Positions 17,559 to 27,625 are shown, numbered from the stretch's first letter. The stretch is DNA of 64,000 bases from Chitinophaga pinensis (GCA_945885475.1 CAMCYR010000007.1:1-64000); one strand, 5' to 3'. The notes: generated by a model from the sequence alone, not told the origin. A program made the numbers and translations.

Positions 17559-17589
17559 TTGTCAATAATTAACATTAAACCGATATTTG
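17559..17589 (+). promoter_or_regulatory. Promoter for the T9SS-cargo/CotH/VTC gene block
   Basis: TTG (17559-17561), 20 bases, GATATTTG (17582-17589), a near match to TAnnTTTG. The start codon at 17608 follows 18 bases later, which leaves a short leader. The direct repeat at 17526-17555 abuts the -33 element. Confidence 0.5.
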
Positions 17590-17607
17590 ATAAAAATAAT
17601 TTAACCT

Positions 17608-19299
17608 ATGAAAAACCTAAAATTAACAACAAAGCTTTTGACGCTCATTGGCTTTTTTATATTCGCAACTGCTATTGCTCAGCAATCACCTGGGTATACG
17701 CTTTATAGTATTAAAAACAGTACCACAACACAACTGATAGACACCAACAGTGTTGTTTATCACACATGGACACATACCGGAGATCCTACTTGCTATTCAT
17801 CCTATTTGATGCCTGGAGGGTATCTTTGGAGATCTGTTACAAATACAAGCTCCACCTTTATGGGCGGACCAATTTCGGGACAAGTTCAAAAAATTGATTA
17901 TGCTGGAACTTTAGTATGGGACTTCGTATATTCAACAACAACCTATGTTACACATCATGATATTTGTCCGATGCCCAATGGGAATGTATTGCTCATAGCA
18001 TATGAATTAAAATCCGCAGCCGATGTTGCTGCTGCAGGTTGCAGTTCATTCAGCGGAGCAATGTGGCCAGATAAGATCGTTGAAGTTCAACCTACAGGTG
18101 CAACAACAGGAACAATTGTTTGGGAATGGCACGCCTGGGATCATTTAGTGCAAAACACAAATGCTTCTGCGGCAAATTACCAGACTTCGATCGTAAACCA
18201 TCCCGAACTTTTAAATATTAATTACGGTGCTAAAAAAGATTGGTTACACATGAATGGAGTTAACTACAATCCGATATTAGATCAGGTTACATTTAGTTCC
18301 CACAATTTAAATGAAATGTATGTTGTGGACCACAGCACATCAACAGCAGAAGCGGCAAGCCATACAGGTGGAAATTCAGGAAAAGGCGGAGATATTTTAT
18401 ATCGCTGGGGAAATCCTGCAGCTTATGGAGCATCCGGAACCGCAATATTGAATGTTGTTCACGATGCCCATTGGGTTCCTGAAGGGTCTCCTAATGCAGG
18501 ATCTTTAGTTGGGTACAACAACAAAGGTATTTCTGGAACAGCATCCTGTGTCGACATTTTTACTCCACCTGTTTCTGGTTATAATTATTCATTAACACTT
18601 GGTTCGGCATACACACCTTCAACCTATTCATTTCGTCAGGCTTCTGGTGGATACAATAGTAATGAAGGAGGCTCGCAACAATTACCAAACGGCAACACAT
18701 TATTGTCAATGGGTATATCCGGATATTTAAAAGAATTCAGTCCGTCAGGTGCACTACTGTGGTCAAAAACACTAACCGGAGGTTGCGCAAAAGCATTCAG
18801 ATATACCGACTGTTACATTAATAATGCAGCACCTGCGACACCGACAATTTCAGCAGCAGCCAATATATTAACATCCTCTGCTGCAACAACCTATCAGTGG
18901 TATTTGAATGGAGCACTAATTTCGGGAGCAACGAATCAAACATACAATGCAACTGTTAGTGGTATTTATGTTGTGCGGACAACTGATATCAATGGTTGTG
19001 TAAATGTTTATTCTGACGGATTTAATTTCTCTTTTGTAACGGGCGTGTCTGAAAACAATTTAGCGAATGGAATTATTATTTATCCAAATCCGACAAACGG
19101 CATTGTAACTATCGATGCTTCCATTTTAGTTGGAATAAATTACGAGGTTGCTATATTTGATCTTGTAGGAAAATTAGTTTTGAAAGAAAAAAATGTATCC
19201 TCTATTGATTTATCTGCATATGAAAATGGCGTATATATCATCAAAATAACAAGTATAACAGCAGGTTCTGTTTCAAAAAGAATTTCATTAATTAAATAA
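17608..19299 (+). CDS. Arylsulfotransferase-like beta-propeller protein with T9SS sorting domain
   Basis: The 563-residue protein has a signal peptide (to about AIAQQ, residue 26), an arylsulfotransferase (ASST)-type propeller over about 40-400, an Ig-like linker (AATTYQWYLNGALISGATN) and a type A sorting domain (IYPNPTNGIVTI ... ENGVYIIKI ... KRISLIK). Family-like motifs include DWLHMNGVNYN, FSSHNLNEMYVVDHST and NVVHDAHWVPEG near residue 284, which has the histidines expected of the active site. ASST enzymes move sulfate between phenolic compounds. Whether this one is catalytic is not shown. It is the first cargo gene after the regulator. Confidence 0.8.
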   Translation: MKNLKLTTKLLTLIGFFIFATAIAQQSPGYTLYSIKNSTTTQLIDTNSVVYHTWTHTGDPTCYSSYLMPGGYLWRSVTNTSSTFMGGPISGQVQKIDYAGTLVWDFVYSTTTYVTHHDICPMPNGNVLLIAYELKSAADVAAAGCSSFSGAMWPDKIVEVQPTGATTGTIVWEWHAWDHLVQNTNASAANYQTSIVNHPELLNINYGAKKDWLHMNGVNYNPILDQVTFSSHNLNEMYVVDHSTSTAEAASHTGGNSGKGGDILYRWGNPAAYGASGTAILNVVHDAHWVPEGSPNAGSLVGYNNKGISGTASCVDIFTPPVSGYNYSLTLGSAYTPSTYSFRQASGGYNSNEGGSQQLPNGNTLLSMGISGYLKEFSPSGALLWSKTLTGGCAKAFRYTDCYINNAAPATPTISAAANILTSSAATTYQWYLNGALISGATNQTYNATVSGIYVVRTTDINGCVNVYSDGFNFSFVTGVSENNLANGIIIYPNPTNGIVTIDASILVGINYEVAIFDLVGKLVLKEKNVSSIDLSAYENGVYIIKITSITAGSVSKRISLIK

Positions 19300-19318
19300 T
19301 AAAGAAATTTTCACGCTC

Positions 19319-20323
19319 ATGAAAAAAATCATATTAATAGCTGTATTGTTATCACTCCAATCGATTGGCTTTGCAAAAAAAGTAAAATTTGCTGTTGACA
19401 TGACGGGGCTAACGATCAGTACATTTGGAATGCATATTTCCGGTGATTTTCAAACTATTGCTGGTTTTGCAGGGGGAGATTGGATGCCCAACACCACGCC
19501 ACTTGCTCAGGAAACTGCAGACACAAATATTTATAGTATTGTTGTAGATATTCCTGCGTTTGCAAAATACGAATATAAATTCGTGAATGGCGATCAGTTT
19601 TATGAAGCAGAATTTGTTCCTATTGAATCTCGTGTAGGATATAATTTTGACGACAACCGTTGGATTTACGTTGACTCACTTTCAAATGATACTTCTTTTG
19701 TTGGCGCAATCCGATTTTCACAAAATGCTCCGAAAGGTTATCATTTGTTAAGATTGAAAGTTGATATGAGAAACGCTGGACTTATCGACCCCTCTGGAAC
19801 ACATGTTGGCGGCAGTTTTCAGGGATGGAATACAAACAACAGTATTTTATATAGTTTGAATGATACGATTGAAGAATTAATCGTATACATTGATACATTA
19901 ATTACCAGCGCACAATTCAAATATATTAATGGTAATACATCGGTAGGATATGAAACCGTTCCCGCAATTTGTGCTTCGTCAGGAAATCGGGACTTCCAAA
20001 TCCCCAAAGATACGGTTCTGAATGTTGTTTGCTTTTCAGAATGCATGGATTGTCTGAATGTAGGAATTGCTGAAAGGGCAGCAACAGAAAATGTTAATTT
20101 ATATCCTAATCCAACAAACGATTTCAGTGTTTTGGAATTTGAGAATAACGATATTCGAACTATTTCAATTATAAACACGCTAGGCAGTATCGTTCGCTCG
20201 TATTCAAATATAAATGAAACTAGTTTAACGATAGAGAAAAATGATTTAAAGAAAGGAATCTATTTTATAATTATTCGTGCGAGCGAAAATAATATCTCAA
20301 CAACTAAATGGGTCATTCAATAA
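19319..20323 (+). CDS. Secreted protein with two carbohydrate-binding-like beta-sandwich modules and T9SS sorting domain
   Basis: The 334-residue protein has a signal peptide (to about GFAKK), two related modules at about 22-118 and 145-235 and a type A sorting domain (LYPNPTNDFSVLEF ... LKKGIYFIII ... TTKWVIQ). Each module starts with a VDM strand (KFAVDMTG; LKVDMRNAG), contains a GG/GS-F turn (HISGDFQ; HVGGSFQGWN), and ends with FKY/YKFVNG (KYEYKFVNGD; AQFKYINGN). This pattern resembles starch-binding (CBM20/CBM48-like) modules. The ligand is unknown. It starts 19 bases after the upstream gene, so the two are probably co-transcribed. Confidence 0.7.
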   Translation: MKKIILIAVLLSLQSIGFAKKVKFAVDMTGLTISTFGMHISGDFQTIAGFAGGDWMPNTTPLAQETADTNIYSIVVDIPAFAKYEYKFVNGDQFYEAEFVPIESRVGYNFDDNRWIYVDSLSNDTSFVGAIRFSQNAPKGYHLLRLKVDMRNAGLIDPSGTHVGGSFQGWNTNNSILYSLNDTIEELIVYIDTLITSAQFKYINGNTSVGYETVPAICASSGNRDFQIPKDTVLNVVCFSECMDCLNVGIAERAATENVNLYPNPTNDFSVLEFENNDIRTISIINTLGSIVRSYSNINETSLTIEKNDLKKGIYFIIIRASENNISTTKWVIQ

Positions 20324-20329
20324 AATATT

Positions 20330-22630
20330 ATGCGTATTAAAAAAAATTGTGTTTACTTTTCTGTTTTAATTGTTTTACTTTCATTTGCACAAAAAAGTAA
20401 AGCACAAAGTCCTTTTTACAATATAAGCACAATTCAAAAAATAGAATTATTTTTTTCGATAACCGATTGGGATTTCCGCATGGATACAGCCAAATCGGGT
20501 TCTGAAGGTTATTTACTATCTGATTCCATAAAAATAAATGGACTAGCGCTGGATAGTGTTGGGGTGAAATACAAAGGGAACAGTTCTTATAATCCATCCA
20601 ATTTTAAAAACCCATTTCACATTGCTATTGACGAATTTAAGAATCAATCATATTTGGGTATCAAGGATATTAAATTAGGAAACGGCTACTCGGATCCTTC
20701 CATGATACGAGAAGTTTTGGCATATAGCATATTGAATAATTATATGGATTGCCCGGAGTCCAATTTTTCACAAGTATATATTAATGGAACCTATATTGGA
20801 TTATATTCTAATACCGAAAACATTGGAAAAGATTTTTGTTCGTCAAAATTTTACTCTTCACAAAATACATTCATTAAATGTAATCCAATAGTAAATCCTG
20901 GTCCAACAACAAAATGTAATTTGAAATACATCACAACAGGTGACAGCACGGCGTATTTTAATTTCTATGAAATAAAATCAAACTCCGGATGGAACGAATT
21001 GGTTAAACTATGTGATACAGTTACAAATATTCCTGCAAGCATTGGCTCTATAATGGACATGGACAGAGTGATATGGATGTTAGCATTCAACAATGAATTA
21101 GTAAATCTGGATAGCTATACCGGTGCTTTTTGTCAGAATTATTATTTATACAAAGACAATACACGCAGGTTTAATCCGGTTGTATGGGATCTGAACATGT
21201 CATTCGGAGGATTTCCTTTCGTTGGAGCGGGATACACGAGTATGGGAACACTTAGTTTAACGAACATGGAACAACTTTCGCCTACCATTCATTCAGCAGA
21301 TCCATATTGGCCATTGATAAATGATGTAATGAACAATGCCATGTATAAAAGAATGTATTTTGCTCATATGCGAACGATCAATAACGAAATGTTTGTAAGC
21401 AATTTATATCAAACTACGGCAGTAACATTGCAAACAATTATTGATACGGCTGTTCAATCCGATGCTAATAAATTTTTTAGCTATACTAATTTTCAAAACG
21501 GCCTGTCGGCAAATGTTGTAGCAGGCAGCACTACAATTCCGGGAATCAGTAATTTAATGTCGGCACGTCAAACATATTTATCAACTCTCCCCGATTTTAC
21601 AGCGATTCAACCTACCATTACTGCGATTACACCAACCATTCTTTCTCCACTTATTAACAGCAATGTAACCATTTCAGCAAATGTCATCAACACAAATACA
21701 AATGGCGTTTATTTGGGCTACCGATTGAATAGTCAGGATAAATTCACACTCACACTCATGTATGATGATGGATTACATAACGATGGCTCGTCCGGAGATA
21801 ATGTTTATGGTGCTTCCTTTATTATATCTTCTGCTCAGGCACACTATTATATTTATGCCGAAAATAATACTGCAGGAATATTTTCTCCGGAAAGAGCTGA
21901 ACATGAATTCTATCTGTTACAAGCAAATGTGGCAACAGCATCAGTAGGCGAAGTTGTGATTAATGAGTTCTTAGCGAGTAATGTATCCATGAATACAAAT
22001 GAATCTGGTCAATATCAGGATTGGATTGAATTACACAATTTAACATCAACAGCACTCGATCTTTTTGGATTATACCTTTCGGATAACTATTCGAATCCGA
22101 CAAAATTTGCAATCCCTGCAAATACAGTTATTCCTGCAAATGGTTATTTAATTATCTGGGCAGATGAAAATCCGACAACGGCTGCTTATGTTCATTCCAA
22201 CTTCAAGTTATCGGCCAGCGGAGAAGAATTAATGCTGAGTAATTCAACCGGTGTTGTTTTTGACAGTGTTACGTTCGGACCCCAGACGGCTAATATTGCT
22301 TTAGCAAGATGCGCTAATGGAACAGGAAATTTCACACCGCTTTACCCAACTTTTAATTCATGGAATTGTATTAGCGGCATTTCAGAAAATGAAACACAAT
22401 CAAAGAACTTACTGATTTATCCAAACCCAGCAAAAGATAACATCACGCTAGTATATCCTTCGGATGAAAAAGAAAACGAAATACGGATCTATAATTCATT
22501 GGGCGAAATATTGATCAAACAAATATCAAGTAAGAACGAAGAAAAAATTAATCTTTCAGAGCTTAAATCGGGTGTATATTTAATAAATATCAATCAAAGA
22601 TTCTTTAAACAACTGGTTATTGTAAAATAA
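20330..22630 (+). CDS. CotH kinase-family protein with lamin-tail domain and T9SS sorting domain
   Basis: CotH proteins are atypical protein kinases; the founding member phosphorylates spore-coat proteins. This 766-residue form has a signal peptide, a CotH domain over about 75-420 (VKYKGNSSYNPSNFKNPFH, GTYIGLYSNTENIGKDF, NLDSYTGAFCQNYYLYKDN), a lamin-tail domain at about 540-645 (VVINEFLASN ... DWIELHN) and a type A sorting domain. The motif usually written WDxDxxFG reads WDLNMSFGG near residue 285. The first Asp is kept but the second is Asn, so activity may be altered. It starts 6 bases after the preceding stop. Confidence 0.87.
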   Translation: MRIKKNCVYFSVLIVLLSFAQKSKAQSPFYNISTIQKIELFFSITDWDFRMDTAKSGSEGYLLSDSIKINGLALDSVGVKYKGNSSYNPSNFKNPFHIAIDEFKNQSYLGIKDIKLGNGYSDPSMIREVLAYSILNNYMDCPESNFSQVYINGTYIGLYSNTENIGKDFCSSKFYSSQNTFIKCNPIVNPGPTTKCNLKYITTGDSTAYFNFYEIKSNSGWNELVKLCDTVTNIPASIGSIMDMDRVIWMLAFNNELVNLDSYTGAFCQNYYLYKDNTRRFNPVVWDLNMSFGGFPFVGAGYTSMGTLSLTNMEQLSPTIHSADPYWPLINDVMNNAMYKRMYFAHMRTINNEMFVSNLYQTTAVTLQTIIDTAVQSDANKFFSYTNFQNGLSANVVAGSTTIPGISNLMSARQTYLSTLPDFTAIQPTITAITPTILSPLINSNVTISANVINTNTNGVYLGYRLNSQDKFTLTLMYDDGLHNDGSSGDNVYGASFIISSAQAHYYIYAENNTAGIFSPERAEHEFYLLQANVATASVGEVVINEFLASNVSMNTNESGQYQDWIELHNLTSTALDLFGLYLSDNYSNPTKFAIPANTVIPANGYLIIWADENPTTAAYVHSNFKLSASGEELMLSNSTGVVFDSVTFGPQTANIALARCANGTGNFTPLYPTFNSWNCISGISENETQSKNLLIYPNPAKDNITLVYPSDEKENEIRIYNSLGEILIKQISSKNEEKINLSELKSGVYLININQRFFKQLVIVK

Positions 22631-22686
22631 TACTCCGCTTTTCATCGTGTAAATAATAATGCTAAATTTACCTCAAAAGCGAGAAT

Positions 22687-25600
22687 ATGTTTAACCCTTA
22701 CTCAACACTTCTTCTATACAGTATTATCATTTGTACTTTTTCATCGAAAGCACAAATTGTAATAAACGAAGTATCAAGTGCTAGTGTATCTAATTATTTA
22801 GATGAAGATGGTGATCAGGAAGACTGGATTGAATTTTATAACACTTCCTCCTCGTCCGTAAACATGGGTGGATATACGATTACCTCTGATGAAAATGGAA
22901 CACTAAAATCCTGGACTTTCCATAGCATCAATATAAAAGCGAACGATTACCTTACTGTTTTTTGCTCTAAAAAAAATCGTAAAGCTTATTTTGATCATTG
23001 GGAAGTGCCTGTTTACCCTCAGCTTTCTTGGAAATATTTTTTAGGCACCACAAATCCTCCTCCAGCCTGGACAGATATTACCTTCAACGATGCATCATGG
23101 ATGAGCGGAATGGGCGGCATAGGATATGGCGATGGTGATGATAGCACCATTACTCCACCAATAAGTTCTATTTTTATGCGCACAACTTTCAACATTGCTG
23201 ATACAAGTAAAATTCCGACCGCATTATTATTCCTGGATTACGATGATGGTTTTGTCGCGTATTTAAATGGCGTTGAAATTGCTCGTGCTAACATTGGCGT
23301 TTACGGAGATCATCCGAACTTCAACACGTGGGCATATGACGAACACGAGGCAACAGTATATTCAACTGGAAATTTTTCTGCCGCCTATTTCGTTTCTCCT
23401 GAAGTGGTTGATGCTGCAATTAAACCGGGAACAAATGTATTTAGCATTCAAACACACAATTTCTCCGGAGGAACGGATGACTTAACATCGATTCCATATT
23501 TTCTTATAGGAGTAAATGATACGCTTGTAACTTATTACCCTTTCTCTGCAACCGTTAAGCTTCATACCAATTTCAACTTAAACAGTACGGGACAAAACTT
23601 AATTTTATCTGACCCAGCTGGAAATATTGTTGACCAACACTCCATCGGGAATATGCAATTGAATAATACTTTCGGAAGAAGACCAAATGGTTCCAACAAT
23701 TGGTATTACTTTGAAAGCCCAACTCCCGATACAACCAATAATACTTCCGCTTTTTATACCAACTATTTAAGTAAACCGGCTTTTTCTTTGAATGCAGGAT
23801 TTTATAATTCGACTCAAACACTTTCTATCACTTCAGCAACAGGATTGGTCAGATACACATTAGACGGAAAAGATCCGAATCAAACAAGTGCATTGTATAC
23901 TATACCAATAAATATTGATACCACTACCGTTGTGAGAGCGCGAACATATTCAACCAATCCTTTGGAATTGCCAAGTGAAATTATTACAAACACTTATTTC
24001 ATAAATGAAGACATTACTCTTCCAGTAGTTGCTTTAACCAGTGATCCGTATAATTTATTTGATTATAATTATGGAATTTATGTTTTTGGTCCTAATGCAG
24101 ATACCGTGAATGTCCCTTTTCAAGGCTCTAATTTCTGGCAGGGATGGGAACGACCTGCAAACATAGAATACTTCGACACAGAAGGGAATCTCGGTTTTGA
24201 AACCCCTTCTTCCATTGCCATTCAGGGGAACTATTCCAAAGCATGGCCACAACGTGGATTTACAGTAAAAACAAAAGAAAACTATAAGGGGGAAACAATC
24301 GATTATCCTTTGTTTCCCGACAAGCCGCATATTTCAAAATATAAATCATTCAACATCCGGAATGCCGGATCGGATTGGAACAAAGCACATATGCGTGATC
24401 GTTTCAATCAAAAAAATGCTCAAAAAAGTACAAGCCTCGATATAATGGATGGTAAACCTTGCGTACTTTTTATCAATGGTAACTATTGGGGTGTTTATGA
24501 GCTTCGTGAAAAACAAGACAAAGATTACATTGAAAATAATAGTGGTGTACCTGCCGACAAGATCGACTTCCTGCAATTTGACGGAAGCATAATCGAAGGC
24601 AGCAATACCGCATTTTTAAACATGTCCAATTATATAGGAACAAACGATATGTCAGTAGCTGCAAATTACAATACAGCAAAAAGCATGTTAGACATTGAAA
24701 ACTTTTGTGACTATTTTATTACAGAAACATATATTTTAAACATCGACTGGCTGGGCAGTTACACGAACAACATTAAATTCTGGAGACCAACTAATCCTGT
24801 TGGAAAATGGCGTTATGTTTTATGGGATACTGATTTATCACTCGGATTTGGATCTGCATTGGGTGGATCAGTAAATACCGACTTCTTGGATGTAGCAATT
24901 CACCCTACAACGGCAAACCCTCATTCCACAATGCTTGCCGGACTACTTGAAAACACAGAATTCAAAAATTATTTTGTTGATCGTTACGCGGATTTGATGA
25001 ATACTATTTTTCTTCCAAGCACAATGCAACAAAATGTGGATGAAATACATGATGAAATGTTACCTGAAATGGAAAGACATTTTAATCGCTGGGGCGGAAG
25101 TTTTTGGGGAGGACTGATTGGTCCGTCGAGCAATGTAACTGAATGGGAAAACGAAATTGATACAATGATGGTGTTTGCAAACGACAGGATTAATTTCGTT
25201 CGTAATCAGATACAAAACCAATTTTCACTCGCAAAACAAGTTGATGTTTTATTAGACGTTACTCCTGATGGTGCAGGAAAAATAAAGATCAGTACGATTA
25301 CACCGGAAACGCTGCCTTGGACAGGTGTATATTTTGACGGTGTCCCGGTAACGATTACTGCAATTGCTAACCCCGGTTATGAATTCAACTATTGGGAAGC
25401 AAATAATAACATTACCACAAATGACTCTTCTGCCGGAATAACGCTGAATATTTCTTCAGACGACTTGTTTAAAGCACATTTTGACTTTCTGGAACCCGGT
25501 ATGGATGTTTATCCCAACCCTTTTAACGACATCGTCACCATTAATTATCAGATTCCTGAAAGCATGCAGGTTAGCATAAAATTATATTCTATTCTGGGCC

Positions 25601-25767
25601 AAGAAGTTGCTGAAATCGTTTCTCCTGAATCCTTTCAGAAGGAAGGGAGTCATTCTTTAAATTTTAACACAAACAATTTATCCATCTCTCAAGGTTTATA
25701 TTTTATTGAACTTAAGACAAAAGATGTTAGTAAAACAACAAAACTTATAAGAGCAAAATCAAATTAA
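22687..25767 (+). CDS. Large CotH kinase-family protein with lamin-tail and chitobiase-like domains and T9SS sorting domain
   Basis: The 1026-residue multidomain protein has a signal peptide and an N-terminal lamin-tail domain (about 22-100, VINEVSSASV ... DWIEFYN). A jelly-roll-like region (about 110-275) and a chitobiase C-terminal-like beta-sandwich follow (about 365-435, VRYTLDGKDPNQTSALY). The CotH kinase domain covers about 440-830 (GNYWGVYELREKQDKDYIE; intact WDTDLSLGFG near 713). An InlB-like repeat (about 890-930, GYEFNYWEANN) and a type A sorting domain end the protein. Unlike its neighbour it keeps both acidic residues of the WDxD motif. Its export to the surface suggests targets outside the cell. 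Confidence 0.88.
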   Translation: MFNPYSTLLLYSIIICTFSSKAQIVINEVSSASVSNYLDEDGDQEDWIEFYNTSSSSVNMGGYTITSDENGTLKSWTFHSINIKANDYLTVFCSKKNRKAYFDHWEVPVYPQLSWKYFLGTTNPPPAWTDITFNDASWMSGMGGIGYGDGDDSTITPPISSIFMRTTFNIADTSKIPTALLFLDYDDGFVAYLNGVEIARANIGVYGDHPNFNTWAYDEHEATVYSTGNFSAAYFVSPEVVDAAIKPGTNVFSIQTHNFSGGTDDLTSIPYFLIGVNDTLVTYYPFSATVKLHTNFNLNSTGQNLILSDPAGNIVDQHSIGNMQLNNTFGRRPNGSNNWYYFESPTPDTTNNTSAFYTNYLSKPAFSLNAGFYNSTQTLSITSATGLVRYTLDGKDPNQTSALYTIPINIDTTTVVRARTYSTNPLELPSEIITNTYFINEDITLPVVALTSDPYNLFDYNYGIYVFGPNADTVNVPFQGSNFWQGWERPANIEYFDTEGNLGFETPSSIAIQGNYSKAWPQRGFTVKTKENYKGETIDYPLFPDKPHISKYKSFNIRNAGSDWNKAHMRDRFNQKNAQKSTSLDIMDGKPCVLFINGNYWGVYELREKQDKDYIENNSGVPADKIDFLQFDGSIIEGSNTAFLNMSNYIGTNDMSVAANYNTAKSMLDIENFCDYFITETYILNIDWLGSYTNNIKFWRPTNPVGKWRYVLWDTDLSLGFGSALGGSVNTDFLDVAIHPTTANPHSTMLAGLLENTEFKNYFVDRYADLMNTIFLPSTMQQNVDEIHDEMLPEMERHFNRWGGSFWGGLIGPSSNVTEWENEIDTMMVFANDRINFVRNQIQNQFSLAKQVDVLLDVTPDGAGKIKISTITPETLPWTGVYFDGVPVTITAIANPGYEFNYWEANNNITTNDSSAGITLNISSDDLFKAHFDFLEPGMDVYPNPFNDIVTINYQIPESMQVSIKLYSILGQEVAEIVSPESFQKEGSHSLNFNTNNLSISQGLYFIELKTKDVSKTTKLIRAKSN

Positions 25768-25851
25768 TTAAGAAAATAATTTAATTTTAAATAAATAACC
25801 AATTAAATTATTTAACTTTAAAGTAACCTAATTTTAACAATTTAAATTACA

Positions 25852-26262
25852 ATGAAAAAAATAGTTTCTATTCTAATTCTCTCGCTAAGTACAATGCTTA
25901 TTTCTTGTGAAAAACCGGAAGGTCAGGGTGGCGATTCAACCATTACAGGAAAAGTACATGTAACAAATTATAATGCAACATTTACGGTCGTGAATTCAAC
26001 TTATTTCGGCGGTGATGTGGATGTATTTATTGTTTATGGTAATGATGCAACCTATGGCGACAAAACCTCTACCGGACCTGATGGCGTATTTGAATTTAAA
26101 TATTTACGTACTGGGAATTATAAGGTTTTTGTTTATTCAAAAGACAAAGCAGCATATCTTGCAGGTAATATAAATGCACCAGAAACTACTGTTTTCAAAT
26201 CAGGAGAGATAACCGATAAAAAACAAACTGTTGATTTCGGTACACTGGAAATATTCAAATAA
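25852..26262 (+). CDS. Small lipoprotein with a predicted beta-sandwich domain
   Basis: The 136-residue protein has a lipoprotein signal peptide with lipobox LISC (C19). The rest resembles a carboxypeptidase-regulatory-like fold: STITGKVHVTN at the start, then GPDGVFEFKYLRTGNYKVFV, the usual turn of such domains. It is probably anchored in the outer membrane and may act as a scaffold or binding partner for its neighbours, which is inference. It follows CotH after 84 AT-rich bases and precedes the next gene by 23 bases. Confidence 0.75.
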   Translation: MKKIVSILILSLSTMLISCEKPEGQGGDSTITGKVHVTNYNATFTVVNSTYFGGDVDVFIVYGNDATYGDKTSTGPDGVFEFKYLRTGNYKVFVYSKDKAAYLAGNINAPETTVFKSGEITDKKQTVDFGTLEIFK

Positions 26263-26285
26263 TATTCAACCTGACATCTATTATT

Positions 26286-26855
26286 ATGAAATATCCGACA
26301 ACGGTCTTTATTCTATTTTTAGCTCTTTTAACTGTGAATTCATTTTCGCAAAGCAAAAAAGAAGTGAAAAAATTCAAGATCAAATCCATCACTAACATTG
26401 TTACTGAATCAATTGACGGCAAAGAAAAAACACGTACAGATTCGTATCAAAAATTTGATAAATCCGGCAATATTCTGGAAGAATTCGAATATAACAAAGA
26501 TGGCAGTTTCAAAAAGAAAGAAAGTCACAAATACAATAAGAACAATGACAACACCGAAGATATCATCTTTGATGAAAAGGGGAATGTGCAAAAGAAAACG
26601 GTAACAGAATACAACATAAATAAAGACAAAATAAGTGAAACAGTTTACGACGAAAAGGGTAAAGTAATTGAAAAAACACAATTCGGATATAATCTCAAAG
26701 GCTATAGATCTTATGAAATTACGACTGATGAAAAAGGTAAAATGATCAAAAAATCAATTTATGCTTACGACAAAAACGGTTTGAAAACCGAGAAAAAAAC
26801 AAGCGATGTAAATGGAGCAGTGATCTCTGTTAAAAAATATAATTACGAATATTAA
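26286..26855 (+). CDS. Secreted repeat protein (DEKGK repeats)
   Basis: The 189-residue protein has a signal peptide (to about NSFSQ) and then about five imperfect repeats of 20-25 residues of the form Y-x-DEKGKxxxK, for example IIFDEKGNVQKKTVTEYN, TVYDEKGKVIEKTQFGYN and ITTDEKGKMIKKSIYAYD. The repeats are lysine-rich (predicted basic protein) and resemble YD/MORN-like repeats of surface proteins. It lacks a T9SS sorting domain, so it is probably periplasmic or released by another route. The gene ends 2 bases before the VTC gene. A basic partner beside a polyphosphate polymerase is noteworthy, but no function is proven. Confidence 0.7.
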   Translation: MKYPTTVFILFLALLTVNSFSQSKKEVKKFKIKSITNIVTESIDGKEKTRTDSYQKFDKSGNILEEFEYNKDGSFKKKESHKYNKNNDNTEDIIFDEKGNVQKKTVTEYNINKDKISETVYDEKGKVIEKTQFGYNLKGYRSYEITTDEKGKMIKKSIYAYDKNGLKTEKKTSDVNGAVISVKKYNYEY

Positions 26856-26857
26856 TT

Positions 26858-27625
26858 GTGACGGAATTAAGTACCATATTAAAAGAGTTTACTCCCATCG
26901 CCCTTAAGGAAATGGACAGAGTGAAACTAATGGACAGAACGGACACGAAATTTATTTTTAAGTACGACCAACTGCATGAGCTATTAGATCAATTAAAAGA
27001 AGATTACAGCATTCTGGAAGTAAACGGAAACAGGTTAAGTAGATATGAATCGCTATATTTCGACACAAAAAATTTCGACTTATACCACTGTCATCACAGA
27101 GGAAAAGCAAGTCGTTTTAAAATCAGATTCAGAAAATATGTTGAATCTGAATTGCATTTTTTTGAGGTGAAATTCAAAAACAATAAAGGAAGAACCATAA
27201 AAGACAGAGTCAAACAAAAGGAGATCGATGGGAGTATAAAAGAAAATGCTGAGGAATTACTGAATGATAAAACACCTTTAAAATCGAGCAACTTAGAGGC
27301 TAAGATCTGGGTAAATTATTCAAGAATAACCTTTGTAAACAAACTTTCCCCTGAACGCGTAACCATTGATTTGAATCTAACTTTTAAAAATAACGAACAA
27401 ATTAAAACTATTCACAATTTAGTAATTGCAGAAGTGAAACAGGACAAAGCAATTACATCAACATTCATCAAATTAATGAAAAAGAACCATATTCGCGAAG
27501 GCTCCATCAGCAAGTATTGTTATGGAATTATAAGCTTGTATGAAAAAGTAAAACACAACAACTTTAAACCAAAACTAACCTTAATAAAAAAAACATTGTA
27601 TGGTACTTCTGCAAGAATTAACTGA
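26858..27625 (+). CDS. VTC-domain polyphosphate polymerase
   Basis: VTC domains (PF09359) make inorganic polyphosphate in a tunnel lined with basic residues. This 255-residue protein is a stand-alone VTC domain with no SPX domain. Expected features are present: K31 (DTKFIF), YFDT at 67-70, R86-K88-R90-R92 (RFKIRFR), E103 and K105 (FFEVKFK), GR 111-112, K115, R117, Y154-R156 (YSR), R167 and D171 (RVTIDLN), E192-K194 (AEVKQ) and S218-K219-Y220 (ISKY). The start is the GTG at 26858, because the next Met would remove the first conserved strand. It overlaps the DUF4956 gene by 26 bases. Confidence 0.88.
   Translation: MTELSTILKEFTPIALKEMDRVKLMDRTDTKFIFKYDQLHELLDQLKEDYSILEVNGNRLSRYESLYFDTKNFDLYHCHHRGKASRFKIRFRKYVESELHFFEVKFKNNKGRTIKDRVKQKEIDGSIKENAEELLNDKTPLKSSNLEAKIWVNYSRITFVNKLSPERVTIDLNLTFKNNEQIKTIHNLVIAEVKQDKAITSTFIKLMKKNHIREGSISKYCYGIISLYEKVKHNNFKPKLTLIKKTLYGTSARIN

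Noticed and set aside
17499-17708. Plus-strand frame over the lytT end and ASST start
   Set aside because: It spans the regulator stop and the promoter/direct repeat and is out of frame with two convincing genes.
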